Position numbers and translations under genes: made by a program | Assembly (NCBI GenBank): GCA_031265725.1 | Contig: JAISCH010000246.1 | Location: 1 to 5,840 of the forward strand | Direction of reading: 5' to 3' | DNA: 5,840 nucleotides | DNA from: Propionibacteriaceae bacterium | GTDB taxonomy: Bacteria; Actinomycetota; Actinomycetes; Propionibacteriales; Propionibacteriaceae | Notes under the pieces: generated by a model | What the model was told of the DNA's origin: nothing | What the model saw: the letters and a program-made list of their open reading frames with translations, nothing else | The model's database searches: none | In this document: one piece after another, positions 1 through 5,784 of the stretch | Layout: every line of letters begins with the position of its first letter | Numbering within the stretch: position 1 is the stretch's first letter

Positions 1-324
<324 letters not shown>

Positions 325-332
325 CTAATTTT

Positions 333-341
333 CTTCCTTCC
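333..341 (-). promoter_or_regulatory. Ribosome binding site of ilvC
   Basis: On the minus strand GGAAGGAAG ends 8 bases before the ATG at 324. It decides this ATG over the in-frame ATG three codons later. The 63-base ilvN-ilvC gap shows no terminator, consistent with co-transcription. Confidence 0.75.
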
Positions 342-387
342 ACACTTAAATCTCGGGGTAACCGTGCGGGCTATGCCGATCAGAAAC

Positions 388-918
388 CTAGTTCAAAACC
401 TTTGGACGATTAATCTTGGCACGATCCGCCAACGACTTGGAGCCACGACCAAGAGCGACCATGCCGGATTGCACCAATTCACGCACCCCATAGGGACGCA
501 GCAGTTGCAACAAGGCGGCGAGTTTGTCCGGGGAGCCGGTCGCCTCAATGGTCATCGAGTCGTTGTGGACATCCACCGTCTTGCCCCGGAACAGATTGAC
601 GATCTCGATGATCTGCCCGCGCGTGGTGGGGCCAGATTTCACCTTGATCAGCACCAATTCGCGCTGGACGGCGGCGGCCTCCTCCAATTCGACAATCTTC
701 AGCACCTCGATCAGCTTGTTTAATTGTTTGACGATCTGTTCGAGGATCAACTCAGTCTCGACATTCACCAGAATGGTGATCCGGGATAGCTCCGGGTCTT
801 CGGTGATGCCGACCGCCAACGACTCAATGTTGTAGCCGCGCCGGGCGAACAGTCCGGCGATCCGCGCGAGGACGCCCGGCTGGTTCTGCACCAGAACACT
901 CAGGGTATGGGTCTTCAC
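388..918 (-). CDS. ilvN: Acetolactate synthase small (regulatory) subunit
   Basis: Regulatory subunit of acetohydroxyacid synthase; it activates the IlvB catalytic subunit and confers valine feedback inhibition. The protein is 176 aa, normal for the family (about 160-180). An N-terminal ACT domain spans about residues 3-77 ([16 protein letters not shown], then [12 protein letters not shown]), followed by the small-subunit C-terminal domain (about 85-160, with RELVLIKV and a late GxxxLxRG-like tail). Asn12, Gly15 and Asn30 line up with E. coli IlvH Asn11, Gly14 and Asn29, positions tied to valine binding (IlvH G14D is valine-resistant), so feedback control is probably intact. I choose the GTG at 918: AGGAG, inside the last codons of ilvB, lies 7 bases upstream, and the GTG overlaps the ilvB stop as GTGA, a translational-coupling arrangement. 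A TTG six codons further upstream keeps the frame open but has no better ribosome site. The stop is TAG at 390-388. Confidence 0.97.
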   Translation of the reverse strand: MKTHTLSVLVQNQPGVLARIAGLFARRGYNIESLAVGITEDPELSRITILVNVETELILEQIVKQLNKLIEVLKIVELEEAAAVQRELVLIKVKSGPTTRGQIIEIVNLFRGKTVDVHNDSMTIEATGSPDKLAALLQLLRPYGVRELVQSGMVALGRGSKSLADRAKINRPKVLN

Positions 919-2660
919 AGCTCTTCTCCTTCCCAATCGGGAGCCAGGTCTCTGGCGATATTGATGTCATCATTGCTCGCGCCTGCCGCGACCATCGGCC
1001 AGACCATGCTGTCCTTGTGCACCACGAATTCGACCACCACCGGCCGGTCGTTGATCTCCATCGCCTGCTTGATCACCTGGTCGACCTCAGCCTCCTTCGT
1101 CGCACGCAGGCCGACCGCGCCCATCGCCTCGGCCAACTTGGGGAAGTCGGGCACTTGCAGGGATTTCAGATCGGTGTTGGAATAGCGCTCGCCGTAGAAG
1201 AGGGTCTGCCACTGCCGCACCATGCCAAGGCTCTGATTGTTCATCACCGCGATCTTGACCGGGATATTGTTCAGCGCGCAAGTGGTCAGTTCTTGATTGG
1301 TCATCTGGAAGCAGCCGTCGCCGTCGATGCCCCAGACCTGTGCGGTGGGCTGGCCGACCTTCGCACCCATCGCCGCTGGCACACAGTAGCCCATCGTCCC
1401 GGCCCCGCCGGAAGTCAGGAAATGGCCCGGACGCTCGTGCGGCAGCAGATGCGCCGACCACATCTGATGCTGGCCGACCCCAGTGACGAAGTAGGCGTCG
1501 GGACCGGCCAATTCGCCGATCCGTTTGATGACATACTCCGGGCTGAGCACACCTTCCTCAATCGGGCTGGTGTCAGGCTGGTAGCGCTTGCGCAAATTGT
1601 CCAAGTAACGAATCCAGCCGCCAATGTCGGGATTACTCCCGTTCTGCAAATCCTGGTTCAGCTCAGTCAGGGTGTGCGCCAGGTCTCCGACGATGGGAAC
1701 GTCCGCCACCCGGTTCTTGGAAATCTCAGCCGGGTCGATATCAGCGTGGATGACTTTCGCGCCGGGAGCGAACGTGTCCAGCCGCCCAGTCACCCGGTCG
1801 TCGAAGCGCGCGCCCAGGGCGATCAGCAGGTCGGAACGCTGCAACGCCCCCACTGCGGCGACGGTGCCGTGCATACCGGGCATCCCGTAATTGAGCGGAT
1901 GGGAGTCGGGGAAAGCGCCTCTGGCCATCAAAGTGGTGACGACCGGGATCCCGGTGATCTCTACCAGCTTCGCCAATTGGTCGTAGGCCCTCGCCTTGCA
2001 GACCCCACCGCCGACATAGAGCACCGGCCGTTCAGCCTGTTTGATGAGCTTGGCGGCTTCCCTGATCTGCCGTGGATGCGGCTTCACGGTCGGCCGGTAG
2101 CCGGGCAACACCAGGTCTTCCGGCCATTCGAAGGGCGCTGTCGCGGCCAGCGCGTCTTTGGCGATATCGACCAGCACCGGCCCTGGGCGTCCGCTGCGAG
2201 CCAGCATGAAAGCGGCTTCGACCGCCTCCGGGATGTCTTCGGCCCGAGTGACCAGGAAACTGTGCTTGGTGATCGGGAAGGTGATGCCCCGGATGTCAGC
2301 CTCTTGGAAGGCGTCGGTGCCAATCGCCGTGCTGGCGACTTGTCCGGTGATCGCCACAATCGGAACGGAGTCCATATAGGCATTGCCGATCGCTGTCACC
2401 AGATTGGTGGCACCAGGTCCAGACGTCGCCATGCAGACTCCGACCTTACCGGTCGCCACGGCGTACCCTTCGGCGGCGTGGCCAGCGCCCTGCTCGTGCC
2501 GCACCAAGATGTGCCGGATCTTCGAGTCGTACAGCGGATCGTAGGCGGGCAAGATGGTCCCACCGGGGATTCCGAAGATTACTTCGACGCCGACTCGCTC
2601 CAACGATTCGATTAAGGCTTTAGCCCCGGTACAGATCACCGGCGTTTGGCCTGGGGTCAT
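915..2660 (-). CDS. ilvB: Acetolactate synthase large (catalytic) subunit
   Basis: Thiamine diphosphate-dependent acetohydroxyacid synthase: condenses two pyruvates to acetolactate, or pyruvate with 2-ketobutyrate to acetohydroxybutyrate, the first common step to Val, Leu and Ile. The protein is 581 aa, usual for the family. The N-terminal ThDP (Pyr) domain covers about residues 8-175, with FGIPGG at 29-34 and the catalytic Glu56 in [14 protein letters not shown]. The central FAD-associated domain carries RFDDRVTGR. The C-terminal ThDP domain carries the GDG...NN metal/cofactor motif at about 447-475 and [14 protein letters not shown], which marks a biosynthetic FAD-type AHAS rather than a catabolic acetolactate synthase. 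I choose the ATG at 2660 because a purine-rich Shine-Dalgarno lies just upstream; an in-frame TTG at 2675 falls at the edge of that site and is unlikely to be the start. It is first in the ilvBNC operon, behind a leader-peptide attenuator, and overlaps ilvN by 4 bases. Confidence 0.98.
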   Translation of the reverse strand: MTPGQTPVICTGAKALIESLERVGVEVIFGIPGGTILPAYDPLYDSKIRHILVRHEQGAGHAAEGYAVATGKVGVCMATSGPGATNLVTAIGNAYMDSVPIVAITGQVASTAIGTDAFQEADIRGITFPITKHSFLVTRAEDIPEAVEAAFMLARSGRPGPVLVDIAKDALAATAPFEWPEDLVLPGYRPTVKPHPRQIREAAKLIKQAERPVLYVGGGVCKARAYDQLAKLVEITGIPVVTTLMARGAFPDSHPLNYGMPGMHGTVAAVGALQRSDLLIALGARFDDRVTGRLDTFAPGAKVIHADIDPAEISKNRVADVPIVGDLAHTLTELNQDLQNGSNPDIGGWIRYLDNLRKRYQPDTSPIEEGVLSPEYVIKRIGELAGPDAYFVTGVGQHQMWSAHLLPHERPGHFLTSGGAGTMGYCVPAAMGAKVGQPTAQVWGIDGDGCFQMTNQELTTCALNNIPVKIAVMNNQSLGMVRQWQTLFYGERYSNTDLKSLQVPDFPKLAEAMGAVGLRATKEAEVDQVIKQAMEINDRPVVVEFVVHKDSMVWPMVAAGASNDDINIARDLAPDWEGEEL

Positions 2661-2663
2661 CTT

Positions 2664-2672
2664 CCTTCCTTT
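2664..2672 (-). promoter_or_regulatory. Ribosome binding site of ilvB
   Basis: Minus-strand AAAGGAAGG lies 3 bases before the ATG at 2660, with its AAAGGA core about 6-7 bases away. It places the start at 2660 rather than at the TTG (2675), which would put this site inside the gene. Confidence 0.75.
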
Positions 2673-2687
2673 CAACTATTAGAATTC

Positions 2688-2790
2688 TTCGTTCTCGCAA
2701 TAAAAAACCCCCGCTGCCAGAGCAGACGAGGGAGCGTGCCGACTTGGGACCGATGCCCTAGGCGACACGCCTTTTTACTACGAGAACGAA
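2688..2790. repeat. 10-bp inverted repeat enclosing the ilvB attenuator
   Basis: Bases 2688-2697 (TTCGTTCTCG) and 2781-2790 (CGAGAACGAA) are exact reverse complements. In the ilv transcript this joins the Phe-Val-Leu codons of the leader peptide to the stretch between the terminator U-run and the ilvB ribosome site. It could form only in readthrough RNA, or act as a DNA operator. The function is not known from the sequence. Confidence 0.6.
2702..2732 (-). terminator. Intrinsic terminator in the ilvB leader (attenuator)
   Basis: Read on the minus strand: CCCTCG, a bulged T, CTGC, loop TCTG, GCAG, CGGGGG, then six T (2707-2702). This gives a 10-pair stem with one G-U pair and a U-run, a textbook Rho-independent terminator. 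It lies between the leader peptide stop (2758) and ilvB (2660), so it would abort transcription before the structural genes unless antiterminated. Immediately upstream, GCGTGTCG (2770-2763, end of the leader ORF) can pair with CGGCACGC (2741-2734) in an 8-pair stem ending one base before the terminator. This could be the pause or protector hairpin that a ribosome stalled on the Val codons would open. I could not resolve a convincing antiterminator pairing by eye. Confidence 0.88.
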
Positions 2791-2799
2791 CTTACGCAT
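2758..2799 (-). CDS. ilvB leader peptide (MRKFVLVVKRRVA)
   Basis: A 13-codon reading frame with four valines (GTT, GTA, GTA, GTC) and one leucine (CTC). The run V-L-V-V at residues 5-8 is followed by a TAG stop 26 bases before the attenuator stem. Leader peptides rich in branched-chain residues control ilvBNC by ribosome-mediated attenuation in Corynebacterium glutamicum and are predicted in other actinobacteria. When charged tRNA-Val/Leu is scarce, the ribosome stalls at residues 5-8, disturbs the downstream stem and favours readthrough into ilvB. There is no Shine-Dalgarno before the ATG; promoter spacing suggests that the A of ATG is itself the first transcribed base. The product itself probably has no function beyond being translated. 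Confidence 0.85.
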   Translation of the reverse strand: MRKFVLVVKRRVA

Positions 2800-2805
2800 G
2801 GGATA

Positions 2806-2834
2806 AGACTTGCCTGATCGACCGGAATTGTCAA
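2806..2834 (-). promoter_or_regulatory. Promoter of the ilvB leader and ilvBNC operon
   Basis: A perfect -35 TTGACA (2834-2829), a 17-base spacer and a -10-like AAGTCT (2811-2806, matching the key second A and last T). Six bases later is the A of the leader-peptide ATG (2799), the expected +1 distance. A leaderless transcript is inferred, in agreement with the missing ribosome binding site. The -10 is weak, which leaves some doubt about the exact hexamer. Confidence 0.6.
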
Positions 2835-2872
2835 CTCACCCATAATTCGATCCGTCCCGCAAGATTAAGAGG

Positions 2873-2902
2873 TTGCGCCAATATGGGCGCGATCTCTATA
2901 CC
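2873..2902 (+). promoter_or_regulatory. Possible promoter for the rightward SpoIID-domain gene
   Basis: TTGCGC (2873-2878), 18 bases, then TATACC (2897-2902). The -10 lacks the conserved final T, so the match is only moderate. If real, the transcript would start near 2909 and carry a leader of about 250 bases containing both copies of the 79-base repeat. No better sigma-70-like pair was seen between 2835 and 2974. Confidence 0.22.
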
Positions 2903-2974
2903 CTGGCTTGGGACTTCTCCCCCAGATCAAGGATTTGAGTTCCTTCGCCCACACCATTGCGGCGAAGATTGTTA

Positions 2975-3053
2975 AGTCACGATTGAGGCGAGTGTCAAGC
3001 ATTCATACTTGTCAGTGAGCCGATTGAGTGAATGATGCTCTGCAAGAGCAGAT
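2975..3053 (+). repeat. 79-base tandem structured unit, copy 1
   Basis: Begins AGTCACGATTGAGG; bases 2975-3035 are identical to 3054-3114. The unit contains CAAG (2996-2999) and CTTG (3008-3011) closing an 8-base loop whose CATTCA (3000-3005) is complementary to TGAATG (3029-3034), a possible pseudoknot. GGC (2987-2989) and GCC (3019-3021) can extend the stem across a GA-rich internal loop. It ends with the perfect hairpin TGCTCT-GCA-AGAGCA (3036-3050) and GAT. No reading frame of note lies within it and no U-run follows the hairpin, so it is not an ordinary terminator. Confidence 0.9.
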
Positions 3054-3132
3054 AGTCACGATTGAGGCGAGTGTCAAGCATTCATACTTGTCAGTGAGCC
3101 GATTGAGTGAATGAAACTCCGTAGGAGTTGAT
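3054..3132 (+). repeat. 79-base tandem structured unit, copy 2
   Basis: Follows copy 1 with no gap and is identical to it for the first 61 bases (3054-3114). The terminal hairpin is different in sequence but equal in shape: AACTCC-GTA-GGAGTT (3115-3129) against TGCTCT-GCA-AGAGCA. Six of the seven differences form three fully compensated base pairs; the seventh is in the loop. A short third piece, GATAGTCAC (3130-3138), repeats the junction sequence and is followed directly by the ribosome binding site region of the next gene. The orientation is assigned from that gene and is not proven. Confidence 0.9.
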
Positions 3133-3146
3133 AGTCACTCGTGTCT

Positions 3147-3153
3147 GGAGGGG
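3147..3153 (+). promoter_or_regulatory. Ribosome binding site of the SpoIID-domain gene
   Basis: GGAGGGG ends 5 bases before the ATG at 3159. It rules out the in-frame GTG at 3141, which lies upstream of this site and has only a distant AGGAG (inside the copy 2 hairpin, 3123-3127). Confidence 0.85.
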
Positions 3154-3158
3154 AAGCC

Positions 3159-4733
3159 ATGACAAAAGTAGGCCGAATTGCGATGCATGCCGGGCTGGGC
3201 GCTATAGCGACGACTCTCACGCTGGGCGTGTTGGGTAATCCAGTCGCCGCTGCGGCGGAGGCCACGGTAAAGCCGGTCAACTCGACCGTCACCATCGTCA
3301 CGTCGGGGTGGGGGCATGGAATCGGGATGTCTCAGTACGGCGCGTACGGGGCGGCGAAAGCTGGACTGGATTTCGGGAAAATCCTCAGCTTCTACTATCC
3401 CGGCACGAACCAAGCCAAGATTTCCGCCAGCGAGAAGTTGGATGTGCTGATCTCCAAGGACACCGACGCTCAGTTGCATTTCTATCCAGCCAGCGGCTTG
3501 ACGATCAAAGACTCAGCCGGGAAAAAGAAAGTGCTGCCCAGTGGCAGCAATTACAAGTTGTGGCGCGTCCAGCGTTCCGGCAGCAAACGGGTGATCTATT
3601 ACAAGAACGCCAAATCCAAGTGGGTCAAGTACAGCAGCGGCCTGAACGGGGCGCGGCAATGGTTTATCCACAACACAAAGTCGAAGACTGTAAAAATCCA
3701 ACTGCCCGACGGCACGACGCGTACCTACCGGGGCGAGATGCTGCTCAGATTCTCCGGCGGCAAGGCTGTCAGCACCAACCGGGTGCCGATGGAGGACTAC
3801 CTGCGTTCCGTCGTGCCCGCTGAGATGCCGGCCAGTTGGAGCATCGAGGCGGTCAAAGCGCAATCGGTGGCCGCGCGTTCCTACGCCGCCCGTTACAAGA
3901 AGAATTTGAACGGGTCGAAGGTCTATGACATCTGTGACACCACCAGTTGCCAGGTCTATTCCGGCACCTCCAAAGAGCATGCGAATTCCGACAAGGCGAT
4001 CAAGGCGACCGCTGGAGTGATCCTCAAATACAAGGACACCATCGCCTACACGATGTTCTCCTCGTCCAACGGCGGCCACTCTGCCAAAGGCGATTACGCC
4101 TATCTGACCGCCCACGAGGACCCGTACGACGACGACATGCTCAACCAGTACCGGCTGGTCACCCTCACCGCCTCGGCGATCCAGAAGAAGTACACCACCA
4201 TCGGGACCTTCACCTCGATGACTTTCAAACGCGACGGGCAAGGCCCCTGGGGTGGACGGATAACCGAAGTCAAGATCACCGGGTCGAAGGCGTCCAAGAC
4301 TGTCTCCGGGAGCAGTTTCAAGAGCACTTTCGGGCTGCGGGAACGACTGCTGATCGCTGTCGGCGGGTTGAGCACCAGCACCGAGAATTACAAGCGCTGG
4401 GCCAGCGACAAGAATGTCAATGGCAGCATCGGAGTGCCGACAGCCTCAGAACAGGTGATCGGCTCCGGCCTGTACGCGCAATTCACCGGAGGCCATCTCT
4501 ATTGGACGAAGGCGACCGGCAGCCGTCTGCTCTCCGGCGCGATCTACAACGCCTATAAAGACGCTGGCGGGCCGAGTGGCAAACTTGGCTGGCCCACGTC
4601 CGATGTCGGCAAAATCAGCAAAGCCAAGGCCGCGAGCGTGACCTCCGGCGTGGAGACCTACTTCGAGAAAGGCTTGATAAGTTGTCCCTCGGCCACTGCG
4701 GAGATCAGCAAATGCGTGGTCAGCTACGGATAG
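3159..4733 (+). CDS. Secreted SpoIID/LytB-domain protein with C-terminal LGFP repeats
   Basis: The protein is 524 aa. The N-terminus has Lys3/Arg6, a hydrophobic stretch at about 11-26 and an Ala-rich cleavage region at about 28-35, so it looks like a Sec signal peptide; the product is predicted to be exported. SWGHG-like GWGHGIGMSQYGAYG at 50-64 and FYYPGT at 78-83 match the glycine-rich segment that ends B. subtilis SpoIID, here at the N-terminus. The core follows at about 208-325: PMEDYLRSVVPAEMPASW, with Glu222 at the place of the SpoIID catalytic glutamate, then KAQSVAARSYAA, Cys259/Cys264, SSSNGGHS and a DPYDD segment. Residues 90-200 are Lys-rich and less conserved. LGFP-type repeats follow (IGVPT..FTGGHLYWT, about 422-450; LGWPTSD, about 476-482), a module linked to cell-wall association. 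SpoIID is a lytic transglycosylase acting on denuded glycan; LytB is an amidase enhancer. Activity here is inferred. It is divergent from ilvB and convergent with hisF. Confidence 0.9.
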   Translation: MTKVGRIAMHAGLGAIATTLTLGVLGNPVAAAAEATVKPVNSTVTIVTSGWGHGIGMSQYGAYGAAKAGLDFGKILSFYYPGTNQAKISASEKLDVLISKDTDAQLHFYPASGLTIKDSAGKKKVLPSGSNYKLWRVQRSGSKRVIYYKNAKSKWVKYSSGLNGARQWFIHNTKSKTVKIQLPDGTTRTYRGEMLLRFSGGKAVSTNRVPMEDYLRSVVPAEMPASWSIEAVKAQSVAARSYAARYKKNLNGSKVYDICDTTSCQVYSGTSKEHANSDKAIKATAGVILKYKDTIAYTMFSSSNGGHSAKGDYAYLTAHEDPYDDDMLNQYRLVTLTASAIQKKYTTIGTFTSMTFKRDGQGPWGGRITEVKITGSKASKTVSGSSFKSTFGLRERLLIAVGGLSTSTENYKRWASDKNVNGSIGVPTASEQVIGSGLYAQFTGGHLYWTKATGSRLLSGAIYNAYKDAGGPSGKLGWPTSDVGKISKAKAASVTSGVETYFEKGLISCPSATAEISKCVVSYG

Positions 4734-4763
4734 GTCGCCGCTAAGACTGAGTAACGTTCTGTG

Positions 4764-4811
4764 GGCACCAGTCCAAAGGGCAAGCGGTGCCAGCCCTGTC
4801 AACGGGCCTGG
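4764..4811 (+). terminator. Possible transcript end of the SpoIID-domain gene (competing hairpins)
   Basis: Two hairpins overlap here. GGCACC (4764-4769) pairs with GGTGCC (4786-4791) across 16 bases. CCAGCCC (4790-4796) pairs with GGGCCTGG (4804-4811) with one bulged C and a 7-base loop. Only a poor T stretch (TTTCTT, 4815-4820) follows. This may slow or end transcription in the convergent gap 4734-4907, but it is not a strong intrinsic terminator on either strand, and none was resolved for hisF. Confidence 0.3.
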
Positions 4812-4907
4812 GTGGTTTCTTCCTGGTGGGCGCGGTCTGTGCCACGCTCACCTATACACCGCCAAGAACCAACAATCCCGTGATGGCTGGTGGTGCCGAA
4901 TTTCCGC

Positions 4908-5669
4908 TCAACGCACGGTGACCCCGGCAGCGGCCAGGCCAGCTTTGACTGCTGCGATAGTCAGTTTCTGGTAGTGGAACACCGACGCGGCCAGCACGGC
5001 ATCTGCTCCGGCCTCAGCGGCAGCGACGAAATGGTGTACCTCCCCAGCCCCTCCCGACGCTATCACCGGCACGTCGACCACCGCTTTCACCGCTTCGATC
5101 AGCTCCAGGTCGAAACCGTCGGTGGTGCCGTCCGCGTCCATTGAATTGAGCAGCACCTCCCCGACGCCCCGGTCACAGGCCTCCCGCACCCAGGCGATAG
5201 CGTCCAGCCCCGCCCGCTCACGTCCGCCATGAGTGGTGACTCCGAAGCCAGAGGGCTGTCCCGGCTCTCGGCGGGCGTCCAAGGAGAGCACTAGAACCTG
5301 GTTGCCGAAACGTTCCACAATCTCGTTGATAGCCTGTGGCCGGGCGATAGCCCCAGTGTTGATCCCAACTTTGTCCGCCCCAGTGCGCAGCAGCCGGTCC
5401 ACATCGTCCACCCCGCGCACTCCCCCGCCGACACACAGCGGGATAAACACTGTCTCCGCAGTCCGCCGGACCACATCATAAGTAGTCGCCCGGCCCTCCA
5501 CCGAAGCGGAGATATCCAGGAAAACCAATTCGTCAGCCCCAGCCTGGGCGTATTCGGCAGCCAACTCCACCGGATCGCCAGCGTCACGCAAGTTGCGGAA
5601 ATTCACCCCCTTGACCACCCGTCCATCATGAACATCCAGACAAGGGATAACCCGCAAGGCAAGAGACAT
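4908..5669 (-). CDS. hisF: Imidazole glycerol phosphate synthase, cyclase subunit
   Basis: HisF takes ammonia from the HisH glutaminase and converts PRFAR to imidazole glycerol phosphate and AICAR, linking histidine and purine synthesis in the cytosol. The protein is 253 aa, the normal length for this (beta-alpha)8 barrel. It starts [13 protein letters not shown] with catalytic Asp12; the second catalytic Asp131 is in LSLDARR. Phosphate-binding loops are visible at GGGVRG (81-86) and in the second half at ASGGAGE and AASVFH. The HisF-type C10/D12 pattern and full second-half motifs distinguish it from HisA. The ATG at 5669 gives the usual family N-terminus; it has only AGAG just upstream and no real Shine-Dalgarno. 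It points toward the SpoIID-domain gene, and no other his gene is visible downstream, so here it is the last gene of its unit. Confidence 0.98.
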   Translation of the reverse strand: MSLALRVIPCLDVHDGRVVKGVNFRNLRDAGDPVELAAEYAQAGADELVFLDISASVEGRATTYDVVRRTAETVFIPLCVGGGVRGVDDVDRLLRTGADKVGINTGAIARPQAINEIVERFGNQVLVLSLDARREPGQPSGFGVTTHGGRERAGLDAIAWVREACDRGVGEVLLNSMDADGTTDGFDLELIEAVKAVVDVPVIASGGAGEVHHFVAAAEAGADAVLAASVFHYQKLTIAAVKAGLAAAGVTVR

Positions 5670-5675
5670 AGCTCT

Positions 5676-5681
5676 AGATTA
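5676..5681 (-). promoter_or_regulatory. -10-like hexamer just before hisF
   Basis: TAATCT (minus strand) fits the TANNNT pattern and lies 6 bases before the A of the hisF ATG, the spacing expected for a leaderless transcript. The -35 position (about 5704-5699, ACATCG) is not consensus. The geometry is the same as at the ilv leader peptide, which raises confidence slightly. Confidence 0.35.
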
Positions 5682-5784
5682 CCGTTAAGCGCGGAAAGCG
5701 ATGTGCCTCAACGATGCGGCGAAATGAAGCTGAGGGGTCACGCCAATATCCCGTTGCGAGTCAAGCCAGCTATTGAGGCGACCG

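Larger units (their letters stand above)
2975..3138 (+). ncRNA. Candidate tandem cis-acting structured RNA in the 5' leader of the SpoIID-domain gene
   Basis: Taken together the two units look like paired copies of one structured RNA: an invariant 61-base core, a variable-sequence but conserved-shape hairpin, and a predicted pseudoknot. They end 20 bases before the ATG at 3159. Tandem aptamers upstream of one gene are known from several riboswitch classes, and cell-wall hydrolase genes of actinobacteria are known riboswitch targets (the ydaO/c-di-AMP class upstream of rpf genes). I do not recognise the core of that or any other class here. Alternatives are a pair of protein-binding operators in DNA, a tandem small RNA, or a recent duplication without function. 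The structure is seen in the sequence; the RNA role is inferred. Confidence 0.45.

Noticed and set aside
1017..2615. 532-codon open frame on the plus strand opposite ilvB
   Set aside because: It lies wholly antisense to a clear ilvB, has His/Asp/Gln/Arg-rich low-complexity composition with no recognisable domain, and is the usual mirror frame of a GC-rich gene.
2646..2975. 109-codon open frame on the plus strand across the ilvB leader and divergent region
   Set aside because: It overlaps the start of ilvB, the attenuator, the leader peptide and the ilv promoter; its composition is not protein-like and its ATG has no good ribosome site.
3009..3037. Promoter inside the repeat (TTGTCA as -35)
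   Set aside because: TTGTCA is a good -35 match, but at 17-18 bases the sequence is ATGATG/TGATGC, without a usable -10.
3036..3050. Intrinsic terminators at the repeat hairpins (also 3115-3129)
   Set aside because: The stems are only six pairs and are followed by GATAGTCAC, not a T-run.
2975..3138. CRISPR array
   Set aside because: There are only two complete units joined with no spacers, and the repeat is longer than CRISPR repeats; the variable part is a palindrome rather than unique spacer sequence.
2975..3138. Insertion-sequence ends or a mobile element
   Set aside because: There is no transposase, no terminal inverted repeat pair and no target-site duplication beyond the short AGTCAC junction; the copies are head-to-tail and adjacent.
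3513..4241. 242-codon open frame on the minus strand opposite the SpoIID-domain gene
   Set aside because: No domain is recognisable; it is antisense to a well supported coding region, and its Val/Gly/Arg/His-rich composition fits a shadow frame.
5772..5781. ATTGAGGCGA, a 10-base match to the repeat core
   Set aside because: The flanking sequence does not follow the 79-base unit and no hairpin or pseudoknot partner is present, so it is probably a chance match.
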